DNA of 64,000 nucleotides from Bacillus sp. AZ43 (lineage in GTDB: Bacteria; Actinomycetota; Actinomycetes; Mycobacteriales; Geodermatophilaceae): NCBI GenBank assembly GCA_004570425.1, contig SPQJ01000001.1, positions 1-64,000 of the forward strand, written 5' to 3'. Below are positions 1-7,401 of the stretch, in pieces. The position numbers were made by a program, and so were the translations under genes. Below the pieces are notes generated by a model. The model worked only from the letters and a program-made list of their open reading frames with translations, made no database searches and had not been told where the DNA came from. Numbering within the stretch: position 1 is the stretch's first letter; every line of letters starts with the position of its first letter.

Positions 1-412
1 GATCTCCGTCCCGGCCGGCGGCGGGGGCGGCCGACGGGCCGAGGGCCAGCGCGAGGGCCTCGGGGGACGGGCCGCGCAGGCCGAGCACGCGGGCCACCGA
101 CGCGGCGGGCACGGCTGTCGCGGCGCCGCCGCCGACCACGGCCGCTACCGGTCCGCCCAGTGCGCGCAGGGCCGCGAGGACCGCTCGCGGGTCGTGCGTG
201 TCGCACGCGACCCAGCGGTCGACGAGCCACTCCGCGCCGTCGCCGTCGTCCGCAGGGTCTCGGGACAGCACGACCGTCCCGAGACCACGCCGCTGGGCCC
301 GGTCGAGCAGGGCCTCGCCGGGCGCGAGGAACCGCTCCCCCAGGCGCACCGCGCCGGGAGCGGCGCGATGCGGACGGTCGAGGCCGAGGCAGACGAACCA
401 GGGCGGCGACAT
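1..412 (-). CDS. N-terminal part of a probable ATP-grasp protein (runs off window)
   Basis: An open minus-strand frame of 137 codons starts at ATG 412 (MSPPWFVCLGLDRP) and continues past base 1, so only the N-terminus is present. It reads as a Rossmann-like pre-ATP-grasp domain: an opening strand, a segment LGTVVLSRDPADD, and near residues 105-120 ARVLGLRGPSPEALALA. That last pattern resembles the region in ATP-grasp carboxylate-amine ligases where the lid precedes the ATP-binding domain. The catalytic domain is off the window, so the substrate cannot be named. Its third-base composition is strongly GC, like the chromosomal genes here. It is transcribed away from the GAF-ANTAR gene across a 265-bp gap in which I see no other gene. 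Confidence 0.55.
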   Translation of the reverse strand, partial: MSPPWFVCLGLDRPHRAAPGAVRLGERFLAPGEALLDRAQRRGLGTVVLSRDPADDGDGAEWLVDRWVACDTHDPRAVLAALRALGGPVAAVVGGGAATAVPAASVARVLGLRGPSPEALALALGPSAAPAAGRDGD

Positions 413-677
413 GATTCCCGGAGCCGGCCCGGCGGCGGTGTGGCGACCCACGCGCACAAACGTACCGGACGGTTGGTTTTCTTCCTACCATTTGCGTCGT
501 GACCACGCGACGGAACGCCGCCCGGCAGGCGGTCGGGAGGGTGTAGCGTCCCGCCCAGCGGCGATGCGCAGTGCGTCGACCCTGCGCCCAAACAGCGGCG
601 CAGCCGCGATGCGGGCCCTCCATCGGGGTCCGCTGCCGAGGCCACCCGCCCCCGGTGTCACACCCGGAGGATCTGCC

Positions 678-1433
678 GTGGACGGCACGTACGCCCCTGG
701 ACCCGCGACCGCTACCGACGCGCTGAAGCAGCTCGGTGGGCTGTCCCTGCGCGACCTGTCGATGGACACGCTGCTGCAGACGGTGGCCGACCTGACCAGG
801 ACGGTGATGCCCGGCAACCCGGACACCTCGGTCCTGCTGCTGGTCAAGGACCGCCCCACCACGGTGGTTTCTACCGGCCAGCTGGCCGTCGACCTCGACG
901 AGACCCAGTACGCGCGAGGCCACGGCCCGTGCCTGCACGCGGCCCGGACCGGCGAGCTGACCGAGATCCCCGACACCCGGACCGACACCCGCTGGCCGGA
1001 CTACACGCGTCGCGCGGCGGAGCGGGGAAACCTCAGCTCCCTGTCCATCCCGCTGCTCATCGACGGGGAGGCGCAGGTGACCGGGGCGCTGAACATCTAC
1101 GCCCGCCGGCCCCACGCCTTCGACGAGGCCAGCCGCTCGGCCGCCACGCGGTTCGGCCCGTACGCCGCGGTCGCCGCGGGCAATCTGCACGCCTACCAGG
1201 CCGCCCGCGACATGGCGGACAACCTGCAGGCCGCGCTCGAGTCGCGTGCGGTGATCGACCAGGCCAAGGGCGTGCTGATGGAGCGCTACAAGCTGACGCC
1301 CGACCAGGCCTTCCAGCTCCTGGCCCGCGCATCCATGCACACCAACCGGAAGGTCCGCGACATCGCCGACCACCTCGTGCACACCGGCGAGCTCCTCGGC
1401 ACACCGCCGGGCGGCGACCGCGGTCGTCGCTGA
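678..1433 (+). CDS. GAF and ANTAR domain regulator
   Basis: A 251-residue protein with a GAF sensor domain at about residues 25-172 and a C-terminal ANTAR RNA-binding domain at about 182-237 (VIDQAKGVLMERY, then a helical hairpin). ANTAR proteins bind paired hexaloop RNA stems and act as antiterminators; the GAF domain is the likely ligand or redox input. I chose the GTG at 678 because GGAGGA lies six bases upstream and the GAF domain begins soon after. The open frame extends upstream, but that part has no protein-like composition. Such proteins are numerous in actinomycetes. Neither the target RNA nor the ligand can be read from the sequence. Confidence 0.88.
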   Translation: MDGTYAPGPATATDALKQLGGLSLRDLSMDTLLQTVADLTRTVMPGNPDTSVLLLVKDRPTTVVSTGQLAVDLDETQYARGHGPCLHAARTGELTEIPDTRTDTRWPDYTRRAAERGNLSSLSIPLLIDGEAQVTGALNIYARRPHAFDEASRSAATRFGPYAAVAAGNLHAYQAARDMADNLQAALESRAVIDQAKGVLMERYKLTPDQAFQLLARASMHTNRKVRDIADHLVHTGELLGTPPGGDRGRR

Positions 1434-1526
1434 CCCGGTCGACCTCTCGTCCCCGGGCAGCCGCAGCGCGTCCGGCCACCCGCTGCCGCATCCGCCGCGA
1501 CGGCCGTCCGTCTCGGAAGGACTCCC

Positions 1527-1793
1527 ATGGCCGGCACCGCCGTCGCCTGCCCCTTGACCGTCGTCGCCCGGTGGCTCGGGGACCTGGCGCCGAACGCGCT
1601 CTGGTGGGCCTACCTGGAGTGCGGCGGCAACCAGTCCCGCATCGACCTCGCGCAGTACCTGGGCGGCACCGCCCTCTGGCCGGACGGCGAGCACAACGCC
1701 TTGTCGCAGGCCTTAAACGAGGCCCTGTGGGACATCGGCTGCCCGAGCCTCGTCCCGCTCCGGGAGGGCCCGCCGGTCGGCGCCGGGACATAA
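1527..1793 (+). CDS. Small hypothetical protein
   Basis: An 88-residue protein beginning MAGTAVACPL, 93 bp after the GAF-ANTAR gene. GGAAGGA lies just upstream of the ATG. It has a hydrophobic, tryptophan-rich stretch around residues 13-30 (VARWLGDLAPNALWWAYL) and no recognisable domain, signal peptide or cysteine motif. Same strand and short spacing suggest co-transcription with the GAF-ANTAR regulator. It is the last chromosomal gene before the mobile element. I do not recognise the family. Confidence 0.5.
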   Translation: MAGTAVACPLTVVARWLGDLAPNALWWAYLECGGNQSRIDLAQYLGGTALWPDGEHNALSQALNEALWDIGCPSLVPLREGPPVGAGT

Positions 1794-1817
1794 GCACCCT
1801 GCGGCCAGGGACGACTC

Positions 1818-1845
1818 AGGCCGCCCTCCCGGAGGAGGACGGCCT
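1818..1845 (-). terminator. Original terminator of tRNA-Ala, left of the element
   Basis: A GC-rich inverted repeat (AGGCCG...CGGCCT arms with a CCCTCC/AGGAGG inner stem) lies a few bases beyond the tRNA 3' fragment on the minus strand. A variant copy at 13884-13911 occupies the same place after the intact tRNA. The two copies differ at only a few positions, so this is most simply the native terminator separated from its tRNA by integration. Confidence 0.6.
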
Positions 1846-1853
1846 GGTCGACG

Positions 1854-1898
1854 GGGTGGAGCTGAGGGGACTCGAACCCCTGACCCCCACACTGCCAG
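1854..1898 (-). repeat. attL: exact 45-bp core, fragment of tRNA-Ala (positions 32-73)
   Basis: Identical to 13920-13964. Bases 1857-1898 correspond to tRNA nucleotides 32-73 (anticodon loop, variable loop, T arm, 3' acceptor strand). The sequence beyond 1898 has no tRNA 5' half, so this is not a functional gene. Weaker similarity extends left through the terminator, giving 94 aligned bases without a gap (1805-1898 against 13871-13964). Confidence 0.9.
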
Positions 1899-2014
1899 GC
1901 CGTCATGATCGCGTTCGTCGACGTACGTCGGCGTCCTCAACAAGGCACTGACCAGCGCCTACGTCGTACTGGCGCATCCGGGCGAACTGTGCCGGATGCT
2001 CGCGAATCGACCGC

Positions 2015-2037
2015 AACTGCAACCAGAACTGCAACCA
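2015..2037 (+). repeat. Left arm repeats: two AACTGCAACCA copies, 12-bp period
   Basis: AACTGCAACCA occurs at 2015-2025 and 2027-2037, 116 bp inside the left core repeat. The same pair, same orientation and same 12-bp period, occurs at 13851-13873 inside the right end. This is the expected layout of integrase arm-type binding sites. Assignment to integrase is inference. The surrounding 1899-2139 stretch holds no gene that I can support. Confidence 0.65.
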
Positions 2038-2139
2038 GGTTGAAGCCATCCGGAACAGGCCGGTCGCCGCGGACTCACACTGTGCTGGGGCTCGGCACCT
2101 CGCCGGGGAGGCCCTGTTGGAGACTCTGGCGTGACTGGG

Positions 2140-3888
2140 TCATCGGGTTGCGCCCGCGGTGCCAGCGTCCGCGATTCGCGTGCGCGGGGTCCCGTTCGCA
2201 GCTGCGAGGTAGGCCGGGTCCGAGCACAAACATCCTGATGTGCGTTGCCGGGGCCGGTTGATGACCTGAGGCAGTCCTCGAAGCAGGTCTAGACGCGCTT
2301 CCACCGGTTGTGCTCGACGCTCGCGCATCGCGGGCACGTGCGCGGCGTAGTACGTAACCGCCAGCATGATGCCTGCCAGGGCCGACTGGTGGGCGAGGGG
2401 AACGAGCGCGTCGTCGGGCTCGTCGCTGCCGGGCACGCGCATGAGCCCGCCGGCGCAGACACCGTCGCGATACAGCTGACCGATTGGCATGCCTGCCCAG
2501 TGTGCGGCTTCCTCGGGCGAGACCCGTCCCGCCGCCACGAGATCGCCGAGCAGTGGCTGGGTCAGCCACATGCCGGCCTCGGGGGGCGCCGGCAGGTCGG
2601 GCACGGTCGCCAGCAGCGGAAGCGGTGCGCCGACCGGCGCGCCGGTGATCAGGTAGGTCAGTACCCGGAGCGGGTGTTGTGCGAGGGCGGCGGCGATGAG
2701 TTCGTGTTCGTTGGGTCGTTCTCGGTCGGGGTAGTAAAGGCAAGCTAGGCACGGCTGGACGCCGAATTGCTCGTGTCGCGACCAGCCAATGTCCGTGGGC
2801 TGAGTCCACGCGTTGTACGCGGCGTTCGGCAGTGCGGCGGCAACGGTGATCCGGTCGGCTGCGCTGTCGAGCGCGGTCAGGACCGTCTCGGTGCCGGGTC
2901 CGGTCCGGGCGTCGGCGCCCCACGGGGTCGGGACCGGTTGGACCGTCAGCTTCGATCCAAATGCTGCCGCTTGCGCGACCTCGACCTTGGCTTGCCGGAC
3001 GCTGGTGTCGTCGGTGAGCAGGTAGCGCTGCAGGTTCGACAACGTGATTTCTTGCGGGTCGACGACGGTGACGGTCGCGGTCACGTCCGCGTGGATGAGC
3101 GCCCACAGGCATGCCTGACCGATGGCGCCGGCGCCGACGAGCGTCACAGGCGGCAACTCCGGTTGTGGTTCATCGGGGGATGGGCCGACCCAAACCTCGT
3201 CGGTGGCGGCGTCGGCCGAGGTGTCGCCGGTGAGCAGGTTGATCGATCCGGGTTGCCGGCCGGCTCGGCCGCGGTCGGCGAGAGCGTCGGCGAACGCGGC
3301 GCGGAACACCTCGCCCATGCCCAGCGCGACGGCCGCGGCGTTAGCTAGCGGGTGCGCGGCCGGATTGCTTTCGCCGTCGCCGAGGGAGCGGCGGAGTGCG
3401 CCGGAGCGGTCCGGCGGCGTTGGGTCGATGGCAATTGTCCATCCGGTCGCGCCGATGCCAATGATGTCGGCAGCGCCGGGACTGTCCCACACCAGGTGCA
3501 GGTGGCGGCGGGGGTCCGCGCTGGCGTCGGTGCCGACGCTGTTGTCATGGCCGCTGTTGTCGTGGCCACCGTCGTGCTCGTGCTGGCGGACTGTGGCGTC
3601 GACTCGGTGCTCATCGGTGACGGTGGTCAGGTGCCCGCCGGGGTGGATCGCGCTCGCAAGCGCCTGCGCCTGCGCCAACCAGCCCGGGTCGCCGTGCAAC
3701 GTGATGTTCGGATACAGCCGGGCGGCGAGGTTGACCGCAAGCAGGCTCGCCCGGGCGCGTTCGCTGTCGCCGGGGGCATGGATGTGCACTTCGATCGTGT
3801 CCAGGTGTGCCGCGAGCGCATCACGGTCGAGCCCGGCGACCGGGGTGAGTGCGTCGGCGACGCGGGAGAAGAACCTCGGCAAGGTCAT
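2140..3888 (-). CDS. E1-like/ThiF-type adenylyltransferase of the Ub-like system
   Basis: A 582-residue protein that should adenylate the C-terminal glycine of the neighbouring Ub-like modifier. The active ThiF/E1 fold starts near residue 247: nucleotide loop VGAGAIG (251-257), VVDP with Asp277, then SNLQRY (Asn285, Arg288) and a lysine at 301, all at canonical spacing. Cysteine pairs Cys380/Cys383 and Cys553/Cys555 could form a zinc site; Cys478 (GVCAGG) is a candidate thioester cysteine. Residues 1-240 look like a degenerate second Rossmann/E1-like half lacking the glycine loop, with a His/Asp-rich insert near 102-118. The ATG at 3888 overlaps the JAB stop (ATGA). It is last in the operon, the position of the E1 in Bil operons. 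Confidence 0.85.
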   Translation of the reverse strand: MTLPRFFSRVADALTPVAGLDRDALAAHLDTIEVHIHAPGDSERARASLLAVNLAARLYPNITLHGDPGWLAQAQALASAIHPGGHLTTVTDEHRVDATVRQHEHDGGHDNSGHDNSVGTDASADPRRHLHLVWDSPGAADIIGIGATGWTIAIDPTPPDRSGALRRSLGDGESNPAAHPLANAAAVALGMGEVFRAAFADALADRGRAGRQPGSINLLTGDTSADAATDEVWVGPSPDEPQPELPPVTLVGAGAIGQACLWALIHADVTATVTVVDPQEITLSNLQRYLLTDDTSVRQAKVEVAQAAAFGSKLTVQPVPTPWGADARTGPGTETVLTALDSAADRITVAAALPNAAYNAWTQPTDIGWSRHEQFGVQPCLACLYYPDRERPNEHELIAAALAQHPLRVLTYLITGAPVGAPLPLLATVPDLPAPPEAGMWLTQPLLGDLVAAGRVSPEEAAHWAGMPIGQLYRDGVCAGGLMRVPGSDEPDDALVPLAHQSALAGIMLAVTYYAAHVPAMRERRAQPVEARLDLLRGLPQVINRPRQRTSGCLCSDPAYLAAANGTPRTRIADAGTAGATR

Positions 3889-4388
3889 GGGGCTGTCCCT
3901 GGATTGATCTCGACGCGATCCGCTGCGGTCAGCGGGTCCCACTTGCCGGTGCCGACCAGGCGATACCACGCCCACCGCTCGATGTCGCCCGGCGCGTTGA
4001 ACGCAAAGTCCGGGATCACAAGCGACAGTGCGCCGGTGAGAGTGACCAGCGGATTGTGGTCGTCGGTGTCGGAGTGGTATGCGTCGGTCGGATGTGAGTG
4101 GATTTGCCCAGCGAGCACCTCCCCGCGGCTGTACAGGGTCCGGTTCACGTCAAACAACGCCTCGCCGTCGACGGTGACCAGGAGCCCGTGTGCGGTCTTG
4201 TGTGCGGTCTGCGCGGGGGCGATTACCGAGTCGAACACGACCTGGTGGCCGTCGCGCGAGACCCGTCCGCCCCAGAGCACGAATGCTTCGAATCCGCGTC
4301 GGCCGGCGTCGCGGAGGATCTCCAGAGTCTGCAGCATCCGGTCGGTGTCGATGCGGAAGTCCCGGACCCGCTCCAGTGGGCTGCTCAC
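3885..4388 (-). CDS. JAB/JAMM metalloprotease (deubiquitinase-like)
   Basis: A 167-residue Mov34/MPN-type protein. Glu34 precedes a hydrophobic strand, and the JAMM zinc signature follows as HSHPTDAYHSDTD: His97, His99, Ser106 and Asp109. The spacing is one residue shorter than the usual H-x-H-x7-S-x2-D. Family members cleave isopeptide or linear bonds after a Ub-like Gly-Gly, or trim the modifier. Because this modifier already ends in Gly-Gly, removal from targets is the likelier role. The GTG start at 4388 overlaps the stop of the gene before it (GTGA), and the stop overlaps the E1 start, so translation is tightly coupled. Confidence 0.85.
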   Translation of the reverse strand: MSSPLERVRDFRIDTDRMLQTLEILRDAGRRGFEAFVLWGGRVSRDGHQVVFDSVIAPAQTAHKTAHGLLVTVDGEALFDVNRTLYSRGEVLAGQIHSHPTDAYHSDTDDHNPLVTLTGALSLVIPDFAFNAPGDIERWAWYRLVGTGKWDPLTAADRVEINPGTAP

Positions 4389-5278
4389 GGCAACAATGGC
4401 CCTTGCGCCTGCGCGGCCCCCATCGGCTGCGCGGCCTGCATGGCTTGGGCCTGCGCGGCCGCCGCGTCCAGCCCATTGGGGGCGCCCGGCAGGGCGGTCA
4501 GGTCGCCTTGGGCGATGGCCACCTGAAGCTCGGTGCCGACAGCGGGTGGGAACGCCTGCATGGTCACGCGCAGTCCGATGACGTTGACGACCATCCGTTG
4601 CCAGATCCGCTCGCAGATGACGGCGATCCGTCCTGCGCCCGAGCGCCGGTGCAGCAGCCAGTCGTCGCCGGAGTGCTGGGGGTGGCTGTGGTATTCGCGG
4701 ATGCCGGGAAGGCACAGAAACGGCAGACCGGTGACCGGGTGGTTCTCCACCAGCGCATCGCGCACCCCGTGCTCGCCGTTGGCGGGGGCCCGAACGACGG
4801 GAGGGGCCGGCTGGCGGGTCCGCGGGTCGATGAACGTGACACTCGGCGGCCACAGGTCGTAGTTGGTGTAGTCGATGCGAACGCAGGCGGTGATGACTGG
4901 GGCGGCGAGAACTCCGACCAGTGGAACGCTCGCGACGAACGCGATGTCAACCTGCTGTTCGGTGTGCTCGAGCATCACCCACCCACGCCGTTGGTAGATC
5001 TCGGCGTTTGCCTGCCAGTCACACAGTTCCGCCTGAAGTTTTGCCGCGGTCACCTGCTCGGGCACCAACGCGGGCACCGGTCCGGGCTTGGGGACACCGT
5101 CAGCGACGCTCTCGACAGCGTGGCCGGGCTCGCCGAAACCGCGGTGCCCGCTGGCCGGGTGGCCGTCGGCGGGAGATGACTGCCCGTTGACCGGCTCGCG
5201 ATCGCCGATCCCGACCGGGCCGTCACGCTCGGCCGGGTTGACGTCCGCGCGCCCGTAGGCGTCGGCCCGGTCAGCCAC
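4385..5278 (-). CDS. E2-like / predicted metal-binding CEHH protein of the Ub-like system
   Basis: A 297-residue protein in the E2 slot of the operon. Residues 1-75 are a low-complexity Gly/Pro/Asp-rich leader and the last 35 are Gln/Ala/Pro-rich. The core at about 76-250 contains ENHPVTGLPFLCLPG, which recalls the His-Pro...Gly...Cys-Leu active-site loop of UBC enzymes with Cys189 as the candidate catalytic residue. The same stretch also gives Cys189-x5-Glu195-x-His197-x-His199, the spacing of the predicted metal-binding CEHH domain linked to bacterial Ub-like operons. Trp207 follows. I cannot decide between thioester carrier and metal enzyme without structure prediction. The GTG start at 5278 overlaps the modifier stop by eight bases. 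Confidence 0.65.
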   Translation of the reverse strand: MADRADAYGRADVNPAERDGPVGIGDREPVNGQSSPADGHPASGHRGFGEPGHAVESVADGVPKPGPVPALVPEQVTAAKLQAELCDWQANAEIYQRRGWVMLEHTEQQVDIAFVASVPLVGVLAAPVITACVRIDYTNYDLWPPSVTFIDPRTRQPAPPVVRAPANGEHGVRDALVENHPVTGLPFLCLPGIREYHSHPQHSGDDWLLHRRSGAGRIAVICERIWQRMVVNVIGLRVTMQAFPPAVGTELQVAIAQGDLTALPGAPNGLDAAAAQAQAMQAAQPMGAAQAQGPLLP

Positions 5279-5546
5279 CGGCGCCGGCCCGCGGGTTCAG
5301 AAACAGCGTTTCGCCCTCGTGCAGCCCGGCGTCGGCGGCCCGCTGGGACTGCGGGAGAAGTGCACCGCTCTGGGTGCGCAGCTCCCAGTCCGCGGGCGGC
5401 TGGCCGACGTTGCCGGACTCCTTCAACGCGTCGCGCACCAGGTGCTCGAGCGTCTGGTTCGACTTCACGTGGGCCGGGACGGGCGAGCCGGAGACGACGA
5501 CGATCACGTCGAAGTCGGTGGGCTTGTGTTGAGACTGACCGGACAT
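5271..5546 (-). CDS. Ubiquitin-like beta-grasp modifier ending in Gly-Gly
   Basis: A 91-residue protein, first gene of the operon. After a short polar leader it has an opening strand FDVIVVVSG, a helix around LEHLVRDALKESG (33-45), the strand WELRTQSG and a closing strand ETLFLNP, the order of a beta-grasp fold. The last residues are RAGAGG, so the protein ends exactly at Gly90-Gly91 and needs no processing before adenylation. It resembles DUF2604-type Ub-like proteins. It is a single domain, not the fused double domain or polyubiquitin seen in some related operons. The ATG at 5546 was chosen because upstream codons run through the hairpin-rich leader and are not protein-like. Confidence 0.8.
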   Translation of the reverse strand: MSGQSQHKPTDFDVIVVVSGSPVPAHVKSNQTLEHLVRDALKESGNVGQPPADWELRTQSGALLPQSQRAADAGLHEGETLFLNPRAGAGG

Positions 5547-5796
5547 GGGCCACCCTGTCTGCTCGTGGGCCCCGCGCGGGCCCCGCTGCTGTGGATCGTG
5601 GCCCCGGCCGCGGCTCGCGGCGGGGCCTTCACCTGCTTGTAGGCAGCCCGGGTGGGCATCTCGCGCGAAATCTTGGAAGAGTTTTCCGCTCGGCTGGCGC
5701 GGGCGGCCCCGTCGCGGGCGACCGAGCAGACCCCCGCACCGTCGAAGCACAGTTGTGGCGGACGGATTGTCGTACCCCTCAGGCAATATTGGCGCC
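5547..5796. promoter_or_regulatory. Divergent control region between the Ub-like operon and the sigma gene
   Basis: This 250-bp region separates divergent genes. It holds a GGGCCC-flanked dyad at 5567-5583 and a longer hairpin at 5600-5627 (GGCCCCG/CGGGGCC outer arms, CCGCG/CGCGG inner), both in the probable 5' leader of the modifier mRNA. No convincing -35/-10 pair is visible in either direction; the AT-rich CAATATT (5784-5790) just before the sigma start is the best -10 candidate. Transcription by the neighbouring alternative sigma factor would explain the missing consensus, but that is inference. Confidence 0.4.
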
Positions 5797-6498
5797 GTGA
5801 CCAGGCCGGACATGGCTACCAGGGCAAGCGCCCTGCTGTTGGCTGTTGCTGCCGGGCGTCCTGGCGCGGCGACCGAGCTGGCCACCGAGCTGTACAAGGT
5901 CCTGTTTGCCGCCGCTCGCAAGCGGGCGAGGGCCGTCGGTGGGCGCGTCCGTGCCGGGACCGATGGGATCGCGATACCGCCGGTGCCGCCGGCGGACTGG
6001 GATTCGGTCGCCCATGACGTGACCGTGCATGCGCTGAACCGGCTGGTGGCGAACGCCCGCCGATTCGACCCCGACCGCGGCGACGGGCTGATGTGGGCGC
6101 TGCGGCAGGTGAACTTGTCCTACGTCGACGTCGTGCGCGACACCTACCAGTTGCGGCGGGCCCTGCGTGCGGTTCCTACCGATGACGAGCAACTCATTCC
6201 GGTCGCCGAGGCCCGCCGGCCGGGCCCGGACACGGCCGCGCTCGTGGAGGCCCGCCAGCAGTTGGACGCTGCGCTCGCCGCGCTGACGCTCGAGGAACGG
6301 CAGGTCACCCTGGCGCTCTCTCACTACGGCTACAGCTACGCTGAGACCGCGCAGTTGGTGTTCGGTGAAGCCGCCGCGACCGGGCGAGTGGACCGTGTCC
6401 GGCGCTCGGCGAAACGGAAGTTGACGCTGGCCGAGGCCCGCTGGCGAGCATCCGCCGATGACGCTCCAGCCGCCGAAGCACCCGGAAACGATGGTTGA
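5797..6498 (+). CDS. ECF-like sigma factor, divergent from the Ub-like operon
   Basis: A 233-residue protein (GTG at 5797; ATG at 5812 is the alternative). Residues 70-120 resemble sigma region 2: VAHDVTVHAL, then ANARRFDPDRGDGLMWALRQV and an arginine-rich helix. Residues 155-212 resemble region 4: ALTLEERQVTLALSHYGYSYAE, then an insert and VDRVRRSAKRKL in place of the usual tight helix-turn-helix. It lacks a clear anti-sigma partner. Its divergent position beside the modifier operon suggests that it drives that operon or the small gene downstream. Region 4 is unusual enough that it could be a sigma-derived regulator that does not bind core polymerase. Confidence 0.65.
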   Translation: MTRPDMATRASALLLAVAAGRPGAATELATELYKVLFAAARKRARAVGGRVRAGTDGIAIPPVPPADWDSVAHDVTVHALNRLVANARRFDPDRGDGLMWALRQVNLSYVDVVRDTYQLRRALRAVPTDDEQLIPVAEARRPGPDTAALVEARQQLDAALAALTLEERQVTLALSHYGYSYAETAQLVFGEAAATGRVDRVRRSAKRKLTLAEARWRASADDAPAAEAPGNDG

Positions 6499-6604
6499 CG
6501 ATGCCGACACCCATTTGGGCAGTCGTCACAGCGGTGGATCACACCGTGGTCAAGTGTGGTGGTTATGCTGCCGATGTGTAGGTCAGACAACGGGATCGGA
6601 GGCG

Positions 6605-6853
6605 ATGGCGACGATGAGCACTCATGACGCGGCTGCGTCGCGTGTACCGACCTTCGACGAGCTGCTAGCCGACCCGAGCGAGCAGTTCGATGTTCGCTCG
6701 GAGCTGCTCGCCAGTGTGCTCACCTATCTGTCTGCGCCGCCGGCGACAGCGGGCACCCAGCCTTGGCATCCCAACGTGGGCCCGAGCCACGCGTGGCTGT
6801 TTGCACCATCATCGACCCCCGGAGCCACTACCGGCGGTATCGCAGTCGCCTGA
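6605..6853 (+). CDS. Small hypothetical protein downstream of the sigma gene
   Basis: An 82-residue protein starting MATMSTHDAA with GGAGG at 6598-6602, three bases before the ATG; the second ATG, nine bases on, is also plausible. An acidic amphipathic segment (FDELLADPSEQFDVRSELL, about 17-35) is followed by a Pro/Gly/Thr-rich tail with scattered tryptophans (QPWHPNVGPSHAWLF). It has no cysteine, membrane segment or known motif. It lies 106 bp after the sigma gene on the same strand and could be a regulator or partner of it, but nothing in the sequence shows this. Confidence 0.4.
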   Translation: MATMSTHDAAASRVPTFDELLADPSEQFDVRSELLASVLTYLSAPPATAGTQPWHPNVGPSHAWLFAPSSTPGATTGGIAVA

Positions 6854-7401
6854 CCCATCACCCGCGCCACTTCGGCCGCGACTCCTCGCTTCCCCGCCGC
6901 ATGCGACCGCACTCGCCGTGGTAGGCCACAGCCCGCGCGCGTCACTGCATGCTGACAAGCCTCTGAAGCCGCGCTAGCGATAGCCGTCCCTGCCGCTGGC
7001 CCCGACCACAACTCGCCCGCTCGTCGGTCCTCCGGCTGTTCAGATCTCCAAGATCATCGACCGTCACACGTCTTGCACTTCGGAGTGCGCAATTCGTTGT
7101 GACAGATAGCAGCAACGTCTGCGTGCCCTTTGGCCTCAGCTGTCGGCCACGGGTCCGCGGAAGTTCAGAGAAGTCCTTCCGCTCAGCGCGACTGCACTGC
7201 GGCACGACGACGAACACAAGCGAACGACCTGGCACGGACAGCGATGGTGGTCTCGCGGGCGCTCACCTCAACCTCGAGGCTGGCCCCGAGGCCGCTGGCA
7301 GGACGTTGCCCGACGCCATGAGCGCCGCCGTCGCCAGCGGCACGTCCTCTGCGAGCAGAAGAGGCCGTTCGGGGCGGCCATACTCGCTTGCCGCCGGCGC
7401 A
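6854..7401. other. 548-bp gene-free stretch between convergent genes
   Basis: No convincing gene on either strand; the short open frames lack ribosome sites and codon bias. It lies between the ends of the 82-residue gene and the NTPase gene. It contains the left copy of the imperfect 57-bp repeat (7048-7104), whose middle GCACT-TCGG-AGTGC could form a small hairpin. Composition is less GC-rich than the chromosome. Confidence 0.5.
7048..7104 (+). repeat. Left copy of imperfect 57-bp direct repeat flanking the NTPase gene
   Basis: Aligns without a gap to 11622-11678 (43 of 57 positions by eye). The shared blocks are CCAAGATCA, CGACCGTCACAC, TGCAC, ATTCGT and GTGAC. Each copy has inward-facing CGTCAC.../...GTGAC arms about 30 bp apart, like a protein-binding dyad. 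The pair brackets a 4.6-kb block holding only the NTPase gene. Confidence 0.6.

Noticed and set aside
1857-1898. Second tRNA gene at the left end
   Set aside because: Only nucleotides 32-73 are present; there is no 5' half or D arm, so it is the displaced att fragment.
929-1951. 340-codon plus-strand frame through the att site
   Set aside because: Out of frame with the GAF-ANTAR gene, Arg/Pro-rich, no domain; a shadow typical of high GC.
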